64,000 nt of DNA from Fructobacillus tropaeoli. Lineage in GTDB: Bacteria; Bacillota; Bacilli; Lactobacillales; Lactobacillaceae. The stretch is taken from NCBI RefSeq assembly GCF_001047135.2, contig NZ_DF968080.1, positions 162,444 to 226,443 of the forward strand, read 5' to 3'. The notes under the pieces were generated by a model. The model worked only from the letters and a program-made list of their open reading frames with translations. It was not told where the DNA came from and did no database searches. Positions 9,467-18,280 of this stretch are shown piece by piece (position 1 is the stretch's first letter; every line of letters starts with the position of its first letter). Position numbers and translations under genes: made by a program.

Positions 9467-9492
9467 TAAAAAGCCTGACAAAGCAGGCTTTC
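9467..9492 (-). terminator. Terminator of the MltG-like/glucosaminidase gene
   Basis: On the minus strand AAAGCCTG pairs with CAGGCTTT and runs into TTTTTATT, right after the gene's stop codon. Confidence 0.8.
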
Positions 9493-9497
9493 AAAGG

Positions 9498-10715
9498 TTA
9501 ATTTTTATCGTATTGTGCTAAGTTCCAGTTTTCAATAATCTGGATAATCAGCTTTGGATAGCTAGGATCTGTAGCATAGCCGTCAGTTGACAATGCTTGA
9601 GCAGCATCCTTGTAATTTTTAGCGGCCAAAACATCGGCAAACTGGTTGGCATTCCAAGTATTGCCATTGGCGATTGTCTTAGCGTGAGCCTTCATGGAAT
9701 CTTGATAAGAGTCGTAAACAGCAAAACGAGCATTCTTCGTCACCGTTTGACCGTTTTCAACTTCTTGAGTCTGCAAAACGACTGATTTACCAGCCGTTGT
9801 ATCATCCGTCTTCACACCATAGTAGTTATTATACTTTGATGACAACGCAGAATCGTCCCAGTTTGATTCATGGATAGCCTGAGCGATTGAAATTGACGCC
9901 AGAATACCATACTGAGATTGAAGACTCTGGCTATATGGCGCAATCTTCTTAATAAAGGCTAAACGCCGGTCGAACTCTTTCTTACCGCCGTTTTCCGCCA
10001 GCAAAATAGCAGTCGATGCCGGAATCTTATTGGCTTTTAATTGAGCATAATATGGCTTTAAAGTCTTATTCGTCTGTTTCAACATGGTCATGACCAAGTC
10101 CTTGGCGGACTTTTCTTTCTTGAAACGATAGATTCCTGGATAGACGAAATCATACAAAGTCTGGTCACTCTTGGCATTTAAGAATAACTGTGGGTATTCC
10201 TTCTTAGCTTGAGCAATTAAATCACTATCACTATAGGCAGCCAATAAATCAGACTTTGATACACCAGCAGCATCAGCAATTGTTTGTGCCGTCTGCTCTG
10301 CTGTCTTCGTATTTGAAATAAAGGTATAGCCAGAAGACAAAACCGGTTCAGCTCCAGAACCCTCTGTTAATTCTTGGTAAATCTCAGCAATATCTTGAAC
10401 CTGTGACAACGGATAAGTGCCACCCGCAATATCTTTAGCCCCATACTTATTTGCATAACTAACAAAGTAGCGACTGTTGCGGATAATCCCCTCTTTTTGC
10501 AACTGGGCACCGATTTCCTTGACGCTCGCCTTGTCCTTGACTGTAACCATCGTGACCGCGGTGTCATTTGGATTCTTTGCCTGATATCCCTGGCGATTGA
10601 ACCAGAAGGCCCCACCAGCTGCTAATAGCAAAACGAATAGGATCATGATAATTCGGAACCGCCAACTATGTTTTTTGCGTTTCTTTGACGATTGCCGACG
10701 TTTTTCAAATTCCAT
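9498..10715 (-). CDS. Membrane-anchored hybrid of an MltG/YceG-like N-terminal region and a GH73 glucosaminidase domain
   Basis: A 405-residue protein. A Lys/Arg-rich cytoplasmic tail (1-22) precedes one membrane segment (about 23-43). Residues about 55-250 resemble the LysM-like and linker portion of the lytic transglycosylase MltG (VKEIGAQLQKEGIIRNSRYFVSYAN, then YDFVYPGIYRFKKEKS). The MltG catalytic core is not present. Residues about 270-400 instead form a GH73-type glucosaminidase domain with YGILASISIAQAIHESNWDDS, where the Glu of HESNW is the expected catalytic acid, and the following NNYYGVK motif. The hybrid probably trims nascent glycan strands at the membrane. ATG at 10715 is preferred (GGAAA upstream) over a TTG 15 bp earlier. 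Confidence 0.8.
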   Translation of the reverse strand: MEFEKRRQSSKKRKKHSWRFRIIMILFVLLLAAGGAFWFNRQGYQAKNPNDTAVTMVTVKDKASVKEIGAQLQKEGIIRNSRYFVSYANKYGAKDIAGGTYPLSQVQDIAEIYQELTEGSGAEPVLSSGYTFISNTKTAEQTAQTIADAAGVSKSDLLAAYSDSDLIAQAKKEYPQLFLNAKSDQTLYDFVYPGIYRFKKEKSAKDLVMTMLKQTNKTLKPYYAQLKANKIPASTAILLAENGGKKEFDRRLAFIKKIAPYSQSLQSQYGILASISIAQAIHESNWDDSALSSKYNNYYGVKTDDTTAGKSVVLQTQEVENGQTVTKNARFAVYDSYQDSMKAHAKTIANGNTWNANQFADVLAAKNYKDAAQALSTDGYATDPSYPKLIIQIIENWNLAQYDKN

Positions 10716-10821
10716 CAGTAATGTTTCCAATCTTCAATCTTATTTCGCCTGGTCAACTCGATTTGTACGGGAGTTTAACCAGCAACTCCTAGTATACTAC
10801 CCTTTATAAAGAAATATAATT

Positions 10822-10863
10822 AAAAAAACATAACGAGTGCAAGCAGCGTTGTACTCATTATGT
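10822..10863 (-). terminator. ackA terminator
   Basis: On the minus strand ACATAATGAGT pairs with ACTCGTTATGT across a loop and is followed by a run of T. It lies 27 bp after the ackA stop. Confidence 0.85.
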
Positions 10864-10889
10864 TTTCTTTTGATTAAGTAATTATAAAA

Positions 10890-12122
10890 TTAAGCCATCA
10901 ATTCTTGCACATCACGAGCAATCATCAATTCTTCATCAGTTGGCACAACTAAAGTCTTAATTTTGGCATCAGCAGCTGAAACATCAGCCTCTTCACGGCA
11001 ACCAGTGTTCTTATCCTGGTCAATCTTGATGCCAAAGTAACCTAAGCGGTCAACGACTTCTTCTCGAACCCAATCAGCATTCTCACCAATACCGGCAGTA
11101 AAGACCAAAGCATCAGCACCACCCATTTCAGCAATGTACTGACCAATGTAACGAACAACACGGTCAACAAAGATTTTAATTGCCAAATCAGCCTGTTCGT
11201 TGTCCTGACGGGCAGCCAAAAGATCACGCATATCACTTGAGACCTGTGAAATTCCCTGCAATCCTGATTTCTTGTTCAAGATTGTCAACATGTCTTCATT
11301 TGACAAGTTTTCCTTGGTTTGGATAAAGTTTACCAATGAAGCATCCACATCCCCTGAACGAGTCGCCATCGTCACACCTGCTAATGGTGTGAATCCCATT
11401 GATGTATCAAATGACTTACCGCCCTTAACAGCCGTAATTGAAGCACCGGCACCAAGGTGCAAGGTAATCAACTTCAAGTCCTTCAAATCCTTGCCTAAAA
11501 TGTCAGCAGCACGGCCGGCTACATAGCGATGTGAAGTTCCGTGAGCACCATACTTACGTGCACCATACTTTTCATAGTATTCATAAGGCAATGAGTAAAG
11601 GTAGTTCACCTTTGGCATTGTCTGATGGAAAGAAGTATCAAAGACGGCGACAGAAGTTGCGTTTGGCAATAACTTTTGGAAGGCACGGATGCCCAATGCG
11701 TTGGCTGGGTTGTGCAATGGTGCATAATCAGCCAATTCATCAATCTTAGCTAAGACATCATCGTTCACCAAAACAGACTTGTCAAAGTATTCACCACCGG
11801 CAACAACGCGATGACCAACACCAACGATTTCGCTAAAGTCTTGGATAATATCCAATTCTGACAACTTTTCAAGCATCAAGTTAATGGCAACTTGGTGGTC
11901 CTTGATGGCGGTAACGGTCTTAAACTTAGCCTTGTCACCAGATACCTCAACGTCAGCATTCTTGGCCGCTTGATCATTGGCCGCAAACTTGATCGTTACA
12001 ATGGCATCATCCATTCCGATTCGTTCAATTAACCCTTGGGCGATTACTTGCTCTTGTGGCATCTCTAAGAGCTGAAACTTCAATGAAGAACTACCGGCAT
12101 TCACTGCCATAATCTTTGCCAT
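10890..12122 (-). CDS. ackA: Acetate kinase
   Basis: A 410-residue acetate kinase of usual length that converts acetyl phosphate and ADP to acetate and ATP. In heterofermenters this is the main ATP-yielding branch of the phosphoketolase pathway. It opens with the phosphate-binding MAVNAGSSSLKFQLL and contains HRVVAGGEYF, FDTSFHQTMP and GAHGTSHRYV, all ASKHA-fold acetate kinase signatures. AGGTGG precedes the ATG. It follows the methyltransferase gene by 42 bp on the same strand, the arrangement known downstream of comG operons in lactobacilli and streptococci. It may be read both from comG and from its own promoter. Confidence 0.96.
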   Translation of the reverse strand: MAKIMAVNAGSSSLKFQLLEMPQEQVIAQGLIERIGMDDAIVTIKFAANDQAAKNADVEVSGDKAKFKTVTAIKDHQVAINLMLEKLSELDIIQDFSEIVGVGHRVVAGGEYFDKSVLVNDDVLAKIDELADYAPLHNPANALGIRAFQKLLPNATSVAVFDTSFHQTMPKVNYLYSLPYEYYEKYGARKYGAHGTSHRYVAGRAADILGKDLKDLKLITLHLGAGASITAVKGGKSFDTSMGFTPLAGVTMATRSGDVDASLVNFIQTKENLSNEDMLTILNKKSGLQGISQVSSDMRDLLAARQDNEQADLAIKIFVDRVVRYIGQYIAEMGGADALVFTAGIGENADWVREEVVDRLGYFGIKIDQDKNTGCREEADVSAADAKIKTLVVPTDEELMIARDVQELMA

Positions 12123-12164
12123 GAAAAAAATCCACCTATCTTTGTTTTTTAATTCATTTCTAAC

Positions 12165-13169
12165 TTACTTTAGTTTACCCCAGGCTTGGATATCTTGCAA
12201 AAATTCTTGCAAGGCCTTTTGGTCCTTAACGGAAGGATACTGTCCCATCAAAACTTCTTGCTTTGGCAGCGCATCTTTCTTCCGCAAAACCAAGAAAGCT
12301 TTCGCCTGTTCTTGATTTTGGAAATACTCTGCTGGCAGTGACAAAAATGCCTTTAATTGAGCCTTTTGTGAGAATAATTTCAGGATTGACTCATGCCGTG
12401 GCCCTGTTAATAAATCATTTGGCACGATAAGATAAATCCAACCATCATTCTTCACTAAATCTAATGATTTTTCAATCATTAAATAATGAGCATAAGATTG
12501 GCCATCTTGTTCTGAAAAGGCTGTGACAAAGCTTTCCGGTGCTTCTTTCGGGTAGTAGCCGATTGGTAAGTCACCAATCACAACATCAGCAGGCGCGACT
12601 TCCTCTTTTTTCAAGCCAACAACATCCCCCAAAAACAGTGTTGGGTCTTCTTTCAGTGCAGCTACCAATTCACTGGCCAAATCAAGCTGGCCTTCATCGT
12701 TATCAATCCCAGTTAAATCGTGGATTGAAAGTTCATGACGACTAGAGCTTTCAACGATTGTCCATAGGAGGTTGCCAGTGCCAATAACCATGTCAGTGAT
12801 ACTCGTTTGTTCACTAGGATTAGCTGTCTGGTAAATCAGCTCGCCCAAAAGATAACCAATACCATCTGGGGTTAACTGAAGGTTTGCTGGTACTTTATCC
12901 TCTCGATCAGCTTTCAAAACCAAAAGTTGTAAGATATTACGTTGGTCGCTGAAAGACAATTTTGGCCAGTCAATCTCTTCTAACGACTGTAATGCCTTTT
13001 TAGAATCATCAGCCAATTGGTCATGGTCGGAGCTAAGAATCTCTTTTTTATTCAGCCTCTCTAAAGCCATGACGAGGGCTTCTCGATTGGTCGTTTTTTC
13101 TTGATTTTTCACCGTCACTACGGCTTGATCAATTTTTTCAAAATATGCAGGAATTTGTCGATTTATCAT
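12165..13169 (-). CDS. Class I SAM-dependent methyltransferase of the YtxK type
   Basis: A 334-residue protein with an N-terminal helical region and a Rossmann methyltransferase core similar to N6-adenine DNA methylases. MVIGTGNLLWTIVE is the SAM-binding motif I, and VVIGDLPIGYYP occupies the position of the catalytic (D/N)PPY motif but reads DLPIGYYP. This protein family is found between comG and ackA in many Lactobacillales and Bacillales. Its substrate is not established as far as I know, and it may not methylate DNA. The start codon is ATG at 13169. The gap to comGG is 37 bp, so it is part of the comG transcript. Confidence 0.85.
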   Translation of the reverse strand: MINRQIPAYFEKIDQAVVTVKNQEKTTNREALVMALERLNKKEILSSDHDQLADDSKKALQSLEEIDWPKLSFSDQRNILQLLVLKADREDKVPANLQLTPDGIGYLLGELIYQTANPSEQTSITDMVIGTGNLLWTIVESSSRHELSIHDLTGIDNDEGQLDLASELVAALKEDPTLFLGDVVGLKKEEVAPADVVIGDLPIGYYPKEAPESFVTAFSEQDGQSYAHYLMIEKSLDLVKNDGWIYLIVPNDLLTGPRHESILKLFSQKAQLKAFLSLPAEYFQNQEQAKAFLVLRKKDALPKQEVLMGQYPSVKDQKALQEFLQDIQAWGKLK

Positions 13170-13206
13170 GGTCTTATTTTAGCCCTTTTTGCTAGTCTAG
13201 ACAAGG

Positions 13207-13527
13207 CTAAGGGGCTAAAAGTGGTCGCCAGTAATCCTGATGTTTATTAGTAATTTTAATCTGCTTTTCTCCCGATTCAATTAACCAAGGATCACCCTGA
13301 ATTTGGCCAGATTGTTGGTTATCTTGGTAAAACAATCGTGATGCTTCAATTTGCCTTGTATCGATGGTCGTCGTTTCCAACAATAATAATTGGCTATGCA
13401 GCTTTTGGTGAAAAATTTTTGTCTGTAAAAAGAACAGCAAGCCAATGAGTGTCAATGCCAAAATGGTCGGTAACAGTAAGTAGGCTGGCTGACGGTTTCG
13501 CTGCTGGCGTGGCTGATTATTAAACAT
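13207..13527 (-). CDS. comGG: ComGG-like minor pseudopilin
   Basis: A 106-residue protein with one N-terminal membrane segment (about 15-36: AYLLLPTILALTLIGLLFFL) and a short extracellular part. Sequence identity to known ComGG is not obvious, as usual for this fast-evolving protein. The call rests on position as last gene of the comG operon, size and topology. It probably joins ComGE and ComGF in a minor pilin complex for DNA uptake. Confidence 0.65.
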   Translation of the reverse strand: MFNNQPRQQRNRQPAYLLLPTILALTLIGLLFFLQTKIFHQKLHSQLLLLETTTIDTRQIEASRLFYQDNQQSGQIQGDPWLIESGEKQIKITNKHQDYWRPLLAP

Positions 13528-13530
13528 CTT

Positions 13531-13980
13531 TTACCCCTCTTCTACAATGGCCTGTTTCGTATTAGGCAAAAAAAGTGTGCCGCTCGCTTTCTCATGCCCC
13601 CGAGAAAAAACAGTCAAAAGCTGATAGGTTCCAAAATTATCAATCCGTAAATCATCAATCCCGTGTAGCAAGAGCACGCGACCATGATGAGTCCCATCCA
13701 AAACTAAGTCATGCTTAGCAATTTTCAACGTAACCGGATCGCCAATGGTCTTCTTCAGCTGAATTTCATGCAATTGAACTTGATCCAGTTGATAGTTTTG
13801 CCGACCCAACTGTGTTAAGGCTGCCTGAAAATCAGTCTGTACATCTTGCGTCTGCCCCTTTTTACTTTGTGGCAAAATGACCATTAACGCTTCAAAGACC
13901 ATCGCTGCCACGACGAGGGCCATGATTGCTTCCACCATGGTAAAGCCGTTCCGGCTACTTTTACTTTGAACTGCCGTCAT
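13531..13980 (-). CDS. comGF: ComGF minor pseudopilin
   Basis: A 149-residue pseudopilin. The type III signal SRNGFTMVEAIMALVVAAMVFEAL carries the G/F cleavage site for the prepilin peptidase and the Glu at position +5, followed by a hydrophobic helix. The C-terminal part (LLHGIDDLRIDNFGTYQLLTVFS) fits ComGF. The ATG at 13980 is preceded by GAAGAAG; longer in-frame starts would lie inside comGE. Its first 20 bp overlap the end of comGE. Confidence 0.82.
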   Translation of the reverse strand: MTAVQSKSSRNGFTMVEAIMALVVAAMVFEALMVILPQSKKGQTQDVQTDFQAALTQLGRQNYQLDQVQLHEIQLKKTIGDPVTLKIAKHDLVLDGTHHGRVLLLHGIDDLRIDNFGTYQLLTVFSRGHEKASGTLFLPNTKQAIVEEG

Positions 13981-14230
13981 GATTGGCTTCTTCCTTTTCC
14001 TTTTGCTTTTGGTCAACAAAAGACTGCCATCTCTCTAACGCCTTTCTTTTTTCCTGGTTGGCCGCCTTATTCTGCAAAATCAGTTCTCCCTGCTTTTTCT
14101 GATAGTTGCGCAACGTTTCTAGTTCAAAAACAACCACACCAGTAATTAGCGTCAGTGCCATCACCCCCTCAACGAGGGCAAATCCTAACGATTTTCTAGA
14201 CTTTCTCGAAACGATAGGTACCACCTCCAA
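13961..14230 (-). CDS. comGE: ComGE-like minor pseudopilin
   Basis: An 89-residue protein with a prepilin-like segment, LGFALVEGVMALTLITGVVVF, having Glu at +5 after the G/F junction. A helix rich in Lys, Glu and Gln follows. It overlaps comGD upstream by 35 bp and comGF downstream by 20 bp. The start is uncertain: only TTG at 14230 and GTG at 14224 are available before the hydrophobic segment, and neither has a good ribosome site, so translation may be coupled to comGD. Confidence 0.72.
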   Translation of the reverse strand: MEVVPIVSRKSRKSLGFALVEGVMALTLITGVVVFELETLRNYQKKQGELILQNKAANQEKRKALERWQSFVDQKQKEKEEANHDGSSK

Positions 14231-14594
14231 ATTGGAAAATAAGACGCCAGTTTACTTGGCCCTGGCGCCAGGAAATATGACCGGGGGCCACATAGCCACT
14301 CGGCTTAATCACGATTTTTGCTGTCTGATCAACTTTACTTTTTACTGGGTAAGAAAGCACTTCTTGACCAATCACCAACTGGTCTGATTGAAAATCGAGA
14401 ATACTTTCAACCTCTTTTGCTTGTGCTAATAGACGGGCTCGTTGAAAATGGGCAGCAAATTGCTGTTGAAAATCTGCAAAACTCTGCTGATTTGGCCTCG
14501 GCCGTAAGGCTAATCCAAGCCCAAGCAAAAGTGCTACCAGACTTAGGACAATCACGGATTCGATCAAGGTAAAGGATTTAAATTTTAGCTTCAT
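14196..14594 (-). CDS. comGD: ComGD minor pseudopilin
   Basis: A 132-residue pseudopilin: MKLKFKSFTLIESVIVLSLVALLLGLGLAL is a class III signal with cleavage before FTLIE. A globular C-terminal part contains conserved-looking VLSYPVKSKVDQ. The ATG at 14594 lies inside the last codons of comGC, so the two genes overlap by 17 bp. An in-frame TTG nine bases upstream is an alternative start. Confidence 0.85.
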   Translation of the reverse strand: MKLKFKSFTLIESVIVLSLVALLLGLGLALRPRPNQQSFADFQQQFAAHFQRARLLAQAKEVESILDFQSDQLVIGQEVLSYPVKSKVDQTAKIVIKPSGYVAPGHISWRQGQVNWRLIFQFGGGTYRFEKV

Positions 14595-15126
14595 GACCTG
14601 CAATCACAATTTTCAGTGCCTTAACTTTTTCAAGCTGTTCCTTGGTCAAGTAGTTTTCCTTTGCTAAATCATCCATTGTGACCTGTTTCTTTTCTGGGTG
14701 GTCATTAACATACAAATCAACCTGTGTCTGTACAGTGGCGACCATTGCCTTTGCATGGGTTTGCTGCGCCTTATCTCGTTGTTGCGTTAAATTCGGCAAA
14801 ATCAGTAACATCAAAAGACCAATAATGAAGAGTACTACCGTCGCTTCAATCAATGTGAAACCGTTTTTCTTCGCTGCTATCCGCCGATTTTTTGCTCGGA
14901 CTACTGCATAGCAAGCCTTTGATTGACAAATTTTACGATGTTCACGTTTAAGCCAAAAACGTTTGTGGGGTTGAAAAAAGGACCGCTGGTTGAATAAACC
15001 AATCTGCATCGGATGGTTCATCGGATGGGACTGATGGTGACAGTAATCCCGGGGCCTTCCAGCCAATCGAGACCGTCCCCCCGTTCCAGTTTGTGTGTGC
15101 TTAACAAAGTCAGATGTGTGTGTCAT
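14578..15126 (-). CDS. comGC: ComGC major pseudopilin with an unusually long N-terminal extension
   Basis: A 182-residue ORF whose last 95 residues are a normal ComGC: KKNGFTLIEATVVLFIIGLLMLLILPNLTQQRDKA with the prepilin cleavage site, then a helix and short C-terminal part. About 87 hydrophilic, basic residues precede this signal, where 5-15 are usual. The ATG at 15126 overlaps the comGB stop and has AGGAGG at ideal spacing, so translation from here looks real. No ATG, GTG or TTG lies close to the pilin signal; the nearest are the two ATGs in MNHPMQIG. Either the extension is translated and removed with the leader, or a noncanonical start is used, or the gene is altered. Confidence 0.8.
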   Translation of the reverse strand: MTHTSDFVKHTQTGTGGRSRLAGRPRDYCHHQSHPMNHPMQIGLFNQRSFFQPHKRFWLKREHRKICQSKACYAVVRAKNRRIAAKKNGFTLIEATVVLFIIGLLMLLILPNLTQQRDKAQQTHAKAMVATVQTQVDLYVNDHPEKKQVTMDDLAKENYLTKEQLEKVKALKIVIAGHEAKI

Positions 15127-16157
15127 ATCGACATTCCTCCTAAATTTTTATACAGCGGTAATAGCATTGCGAGGTATAACAAAACAATGGTCAGTCCAAT
15201 CAGGGCAAAAAAGAGCGGTTGAACGAGGCCTAATAATCGGCTGACTTGGCGGTCAAACCGTTGAAATTCGCTTTTGGCATAGTAAGTCAAGTAGGTACCA
15301 AGTACTGGCCCGGTAAATCCCCTATCTAAATAAGTCGCTAGTGGCTTTTTCAAATAAGATTGATTGCCAATCCAACTTTGCAAAGTTTGACCGCTTTGCA
15401 CGGCATCTTGTGCTCGCTTAGCAATGGCCACAACCAGTCCGTTTTTCTTAGCGGATAAGGCCGCAAAACGATCAATCACATTGGGCAGCGTGTGGCCTGC
15501 TAACAGCAAAATCCCCAGATGTTCTGCTAGCAGATAAGTTAAGAGCGTCTGCATCAGCGTGCCCAAAAAAGGGACCCGAGTGACGACTTGAATTCGTTGT
15601 AGTGGTGCTAAACGCTTCAGTAAGAAAATCGAAATAATAATCATGACTAAAACAAGGCCAAAGAGAAAAGCTAAGCCATGCAAATAAAAGAGAGCAGGAT
15701 TGCTGCCTGGACCTTGCCCTCCCTTTTGTCCGGCCGACAAAGCATGAAAAATGGGATAAAGATACGTCTCCATCCCCACAACCAGGGATAATAAAAAAAC
15801 CAATAAAATCACCGGATAAGTTAGAATCTGGCGGAGCTTTTGTTTGTAGCGCAACACTTGGTCAAAGTTACTCGCCAAAGCGGTCAGCGTTTGGTCAAAA
15901 TTACCATGTGACTGACCCAAATCAAGATAAATTCCAACCGAAGGACTTAAAACCTTTCCCAGACTTGTAGCTAATGGTTGGCCATGCTCCAACTGGCCAC
16001 GGATGGTCTGTAGCCTTTCTTGCCAACCTGGATGGGCACTTGCTAAAACATCGAGACTCAATGATAAGGCATAACCAGATGCCGTTAACTCACCAAGCTC
16101 AGCCAAAAAAAGAACCTGGTCACTTTCAGAAAAACGTATTTTTCGTTGCGGACGCAT
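15123..16157 (-). CDS. comGB: ComGB, polytopic membrane protein of the competence pilus
   Basis: A 344-residue GspF/PilC-family platform protein. Two repeats of the family domain each end in membrane segments (about residues 105-130, 155-180 and 315-340), and the GYALSLSLDVL motif lies near residue 30. It anchors the ComGA ATPase and supports pilus assembly. The ATG at 16157 follows AGGAGG; the in-frame TTG next to it is less likely. It begins a few bases after the comGA stop and overlaps comGC by the ATGA quartet. Confidence 0.9.
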   Translation of the reverse strand: MRPQRKIRFSESDQVLFLAELGELTASGYALSLSLDVLASAHPGWQERLQTIRGQLEHGQPLATSLGKVLSPSVGIYLDLGQSHGNFDQTLTALASNFDQVLRYKQKLRQILTYPVILLVFLLSLVVGMETYLYPIFHALSAGQKGGQGPGSNPALFYLHGLAFLFGLVLVMIIISIFLLKRLAPLQRIQVVTRVPFLGTLMQTLLTYLLAEHLGILLLAGHTLPNVIDRFAALSAKKNGLVVAIAKRAQDAVQSGQTLQSWIGNQSYLKKPLATYLDRGFTGPVLGTYLTYYAKSEFQRFDRQVSRLLGLVQPLFFALIGLTIVLLYLAMLLPLYKNLGGMSI

Positions 16158-16160
16158 CAA

Positions 16161-17120
16161 TTAAACCTCCTGATTTCCTTGTTGGTAGCGTTTTAAATTT
16201 TCGGCATAGGGACGGTGATGAGTTACTTCACCCGCCTGCCAGTTAGCCACCCCGCACACAACCCACAGCTGACCATCTAAGTCTGGAAGCAAGCGCTGAT
16301 AAACTGTCTTAACTAAGGCTTGGTTCAGTAATTGACGGTCAAGGCCAAGGTTGAGCAAACGATCAAAAACTGCCAGTTCAGAATTGGCATGCAAAGTACT
16401 CAACACCAAATGACCAGCTAGGGCTGCTTGAAGGGCGGCCTGAGCAGTCTTGGCATCACGAATCTCGCCAATCACTAATAGATCTGGCCGGTGACGCAGG
16501 GCCACCTTGATTAAGGATTGGTAATCAATTCCTGCTTGTTCGTTGACCTGCAGTTACAAAAAAGCTGGCTGGTAGATTTCAACCGGGTCCTCAACCGTTA
16601 AGACAACTTTGCCTGGTGACCAGACATCCAACAAGCGATAAAGGGTACTAGTCTTACCTGACCCTGTGGGGCCGGCTACCAAGTAAAGACCGGCACTGAT
16701 TTTTTCGGCAACCAAGTCTGCAAATGTTGCTGGATCAAACCAGCGGTTTTGTGACAAATCAGGGTAAATCAACCGCAAAACGGCACTTTCTTGCCCCAAA
16801 AAGTCGCCAACAGTTGAAACGCGAACGAAGCCCTGGCCAAAATCAAAGCGGCCCAGTTGTGGCCGCCGGCTCTCGGCCAAATTTAAACCCGCCCGGTACT
16901 TCACAACAGCTAAGGCTCGTTTTCCAAAATCTGCTTCCAGCACTGCCAGGATTCTCACTTGACCCAAAATTTGCGCTCGTACCTGGTAATTACCACCTTC
17001 TGCCGGTAAAAAATAAAAGTCCGTTACCTTTTTCGTCTGCCCCCAGGATAGGACTGCTTGAATCCAATCAGCGGGGTCTGCTCGTTCATGTTCGGGCCAA
17101 TTGGCCAATTTCTTGATCAT
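16161..17120 (-). pseudogene. comGA: comGA, competence pilus ATPase with an in-frame stop codon
   Basis: The 320 codons (319 plus the terminal stop) match a GspE/PilT-type secretion ATPase of normal ComGA length. The Walker A is GPTGSGKTST, followed by VVLTVEDPVEIYQPAFL, then a TAA at 16554-16556. The same frame continues without any shift as LQVNEQAGIDYQ, the Walker B segment LLVIGEIRDAKTA and HLVLSTLHAN. One codon, probably CAA (Gln), has become TAA. A truncated product would lack Walker B and the His box. A restart at an in-frame GTG before ALRHRPD would give only the C-terminal part. AGGAGG lies before the first ATG. Unless read through, this should block pilus assembly. Confidence 0.88.
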
Positions 17121-17263
17121 GGTGTCCTCCTTTCATCGCTAGTGAATAAGACGACCAATTCAGCAAAAAATTGCTCAACTTCAAAACGTTCGGTTAACCA
17201 ATTTTTTGCTCCATTGCCCTCTATACAACACTATTGGGTTTGACGAAAAAAGATTTTGAAAAA

Positions 17264-17298
17264 CAAAAAAGACCGAATTCAATGAATTCGATCTTTTA
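17264..17298 (-). terminator. folD terminator
   Basis: On the minus strand AAAAGATCGAATTC pairs with GAATTCGGTCTTTT and is followed by T residues. It separates folD from the comG promoter region (17121-17263), in which I see no clear TACGAATA-type competence box. Confidence 0.85.
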
Positions 17299-17316
17299 AA
17301 TAAGCATAATTAATTT

Positions 17317-18171
17317 TTACTGATTTTTTTCTTGGTTCAAAGCTGCTGCAAAAGTATTTTTCAACAGCGTAGCAATGGTCATTGGACCAACACCACCTGG
17401 AACTGGCGTAATGAAGGATGCCTTCTTTTCGGCCGAGGCAAATTCGATATCACCGGTCGTCTTACCATCGACAACGTTCATCCCAACATCAACCAAAACA
17501 GCACCATCCTTGATTTGGTCGCCAGTAATAAAGTTCGCAATACCTACTCCAACGACAACAATGTCCGCATCCTTGAGGGAATCCAGGAGCATTTCACGTG
17601 GTGTGTAACGGTGAGCCAACGTCACCGTTGCGTTCGCGTTGTTCAACAAAGCAGCCATTGGACGACCAAAGAGTTGAGAACGACCAACGACAACAGCTTT
17701 CTTACCATATGGATCAATGTCATAATGCTTCAACATCGTCATCACGCCTTGAGGAGTGGCTGCCACGGCGTATTCACCAGGTTGGTCACCAAAGAGCATT
17801 CCCTGGTTGAAAGCACCTAATCCATCAACATCCTTTTCAGGGGCGATGGCTGAGAAGACCTGCTGGTCGTTAACAGCTTCTGGCAATGGTGCCTGAACCA
17901 AAATACCAGTCACGCTTGGATCTGCGTTCAAATCTGCTACAATCTTTAAGACGGCTTCTGTTGTCACATCGTCAGCAACCGCAATATCCTCAGTGGCAAT
18001 GCCAACCTTGGCTGCTGCGCGTTGCTTCATGCCAACATAGAGACGTGATCCATCATTTTTTGGATCAAAAACAACCGCTAGCTTTGGACTCAACCCCGAT
18101 TCCTTGACCTTGTCCGCCAGTGCGATTTTGAGGTCCTTTGAGAGGGCCTTTCCGTCTAAAATAGTTGCCAT
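17317..18171 (-). CDS. folD: Methylenetetrahydrofolate dehydrogenase/cyclohydrolase
   Basis: A 284-residue bifunctional FolD of normal length that interconverts 5,10-methylene-THF and 10-formyl-THF in the cytosol. The catalytic Tyr-x-x-x-Lys appears as YVGMK near residue 45. VTGILVQAPLPEAVN and VVVGRSQLFGRPMAALL (NADP site) and the C-terminal TPVPGGVGPMTIATLL are family signatures. The ATG at 18171 follows AAGGAG. It is monocistronic. One-carbon units link it with thyA two genes away, which is on the opposite strand. Confidence 0.96.
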   Translation of the reverse strand: MATILDGKALSKDLKIALADKVKESGLSPKLAVVFDPKNDGSRLYVGMKQRAAAKVGIATEDIAVADDVTTEAVLKIVADLNADPSVTGILVQAPLPEAVNDQQVFSAIAPEKDVDGLGAFNQGMLFGDQPGEYAVAATPQGVMTMLKHYDIDPYGKKAVVVGRSQLFGRPMAALLNNANATVTLAHRYTPREMLLDSLKDADIVVVGVGIANFITGDQIKDGAVLVDVGMNVVDGKTTGDIEFASAEKKASFITPVPGGVGPMTIATLLKNTFAAALNQEKNQ

Positions 18172-18280
18172 TATGTTTCTCCTTGTTCCTGATTTTCCGA
18201 ACGTTTTATTATAAAATATCTTTGTAAGACCATTTTATCAGAATAAAACCGTTTTTTGTTTACAGAAAGGTAATTTTTTT

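Noticed and set aside
15013..15222. Plus-strand ORF over the comGB/comGC joint, as a possible inserted gene
   Set aside because: No ribosome site, no recognisable domain, and it runs against a continuous operon.
16540..16570. Programmed frameshift in comGA at the T6 run
   Set aside because: The frame is the same on both sides of the TAA, so no shift is needed; a nonsense change explains it.
17121..17263. Competence sigma factor box (TACGAATA) upstream of comGA
   Set aside because: No close match was found in the region on the minus strand.
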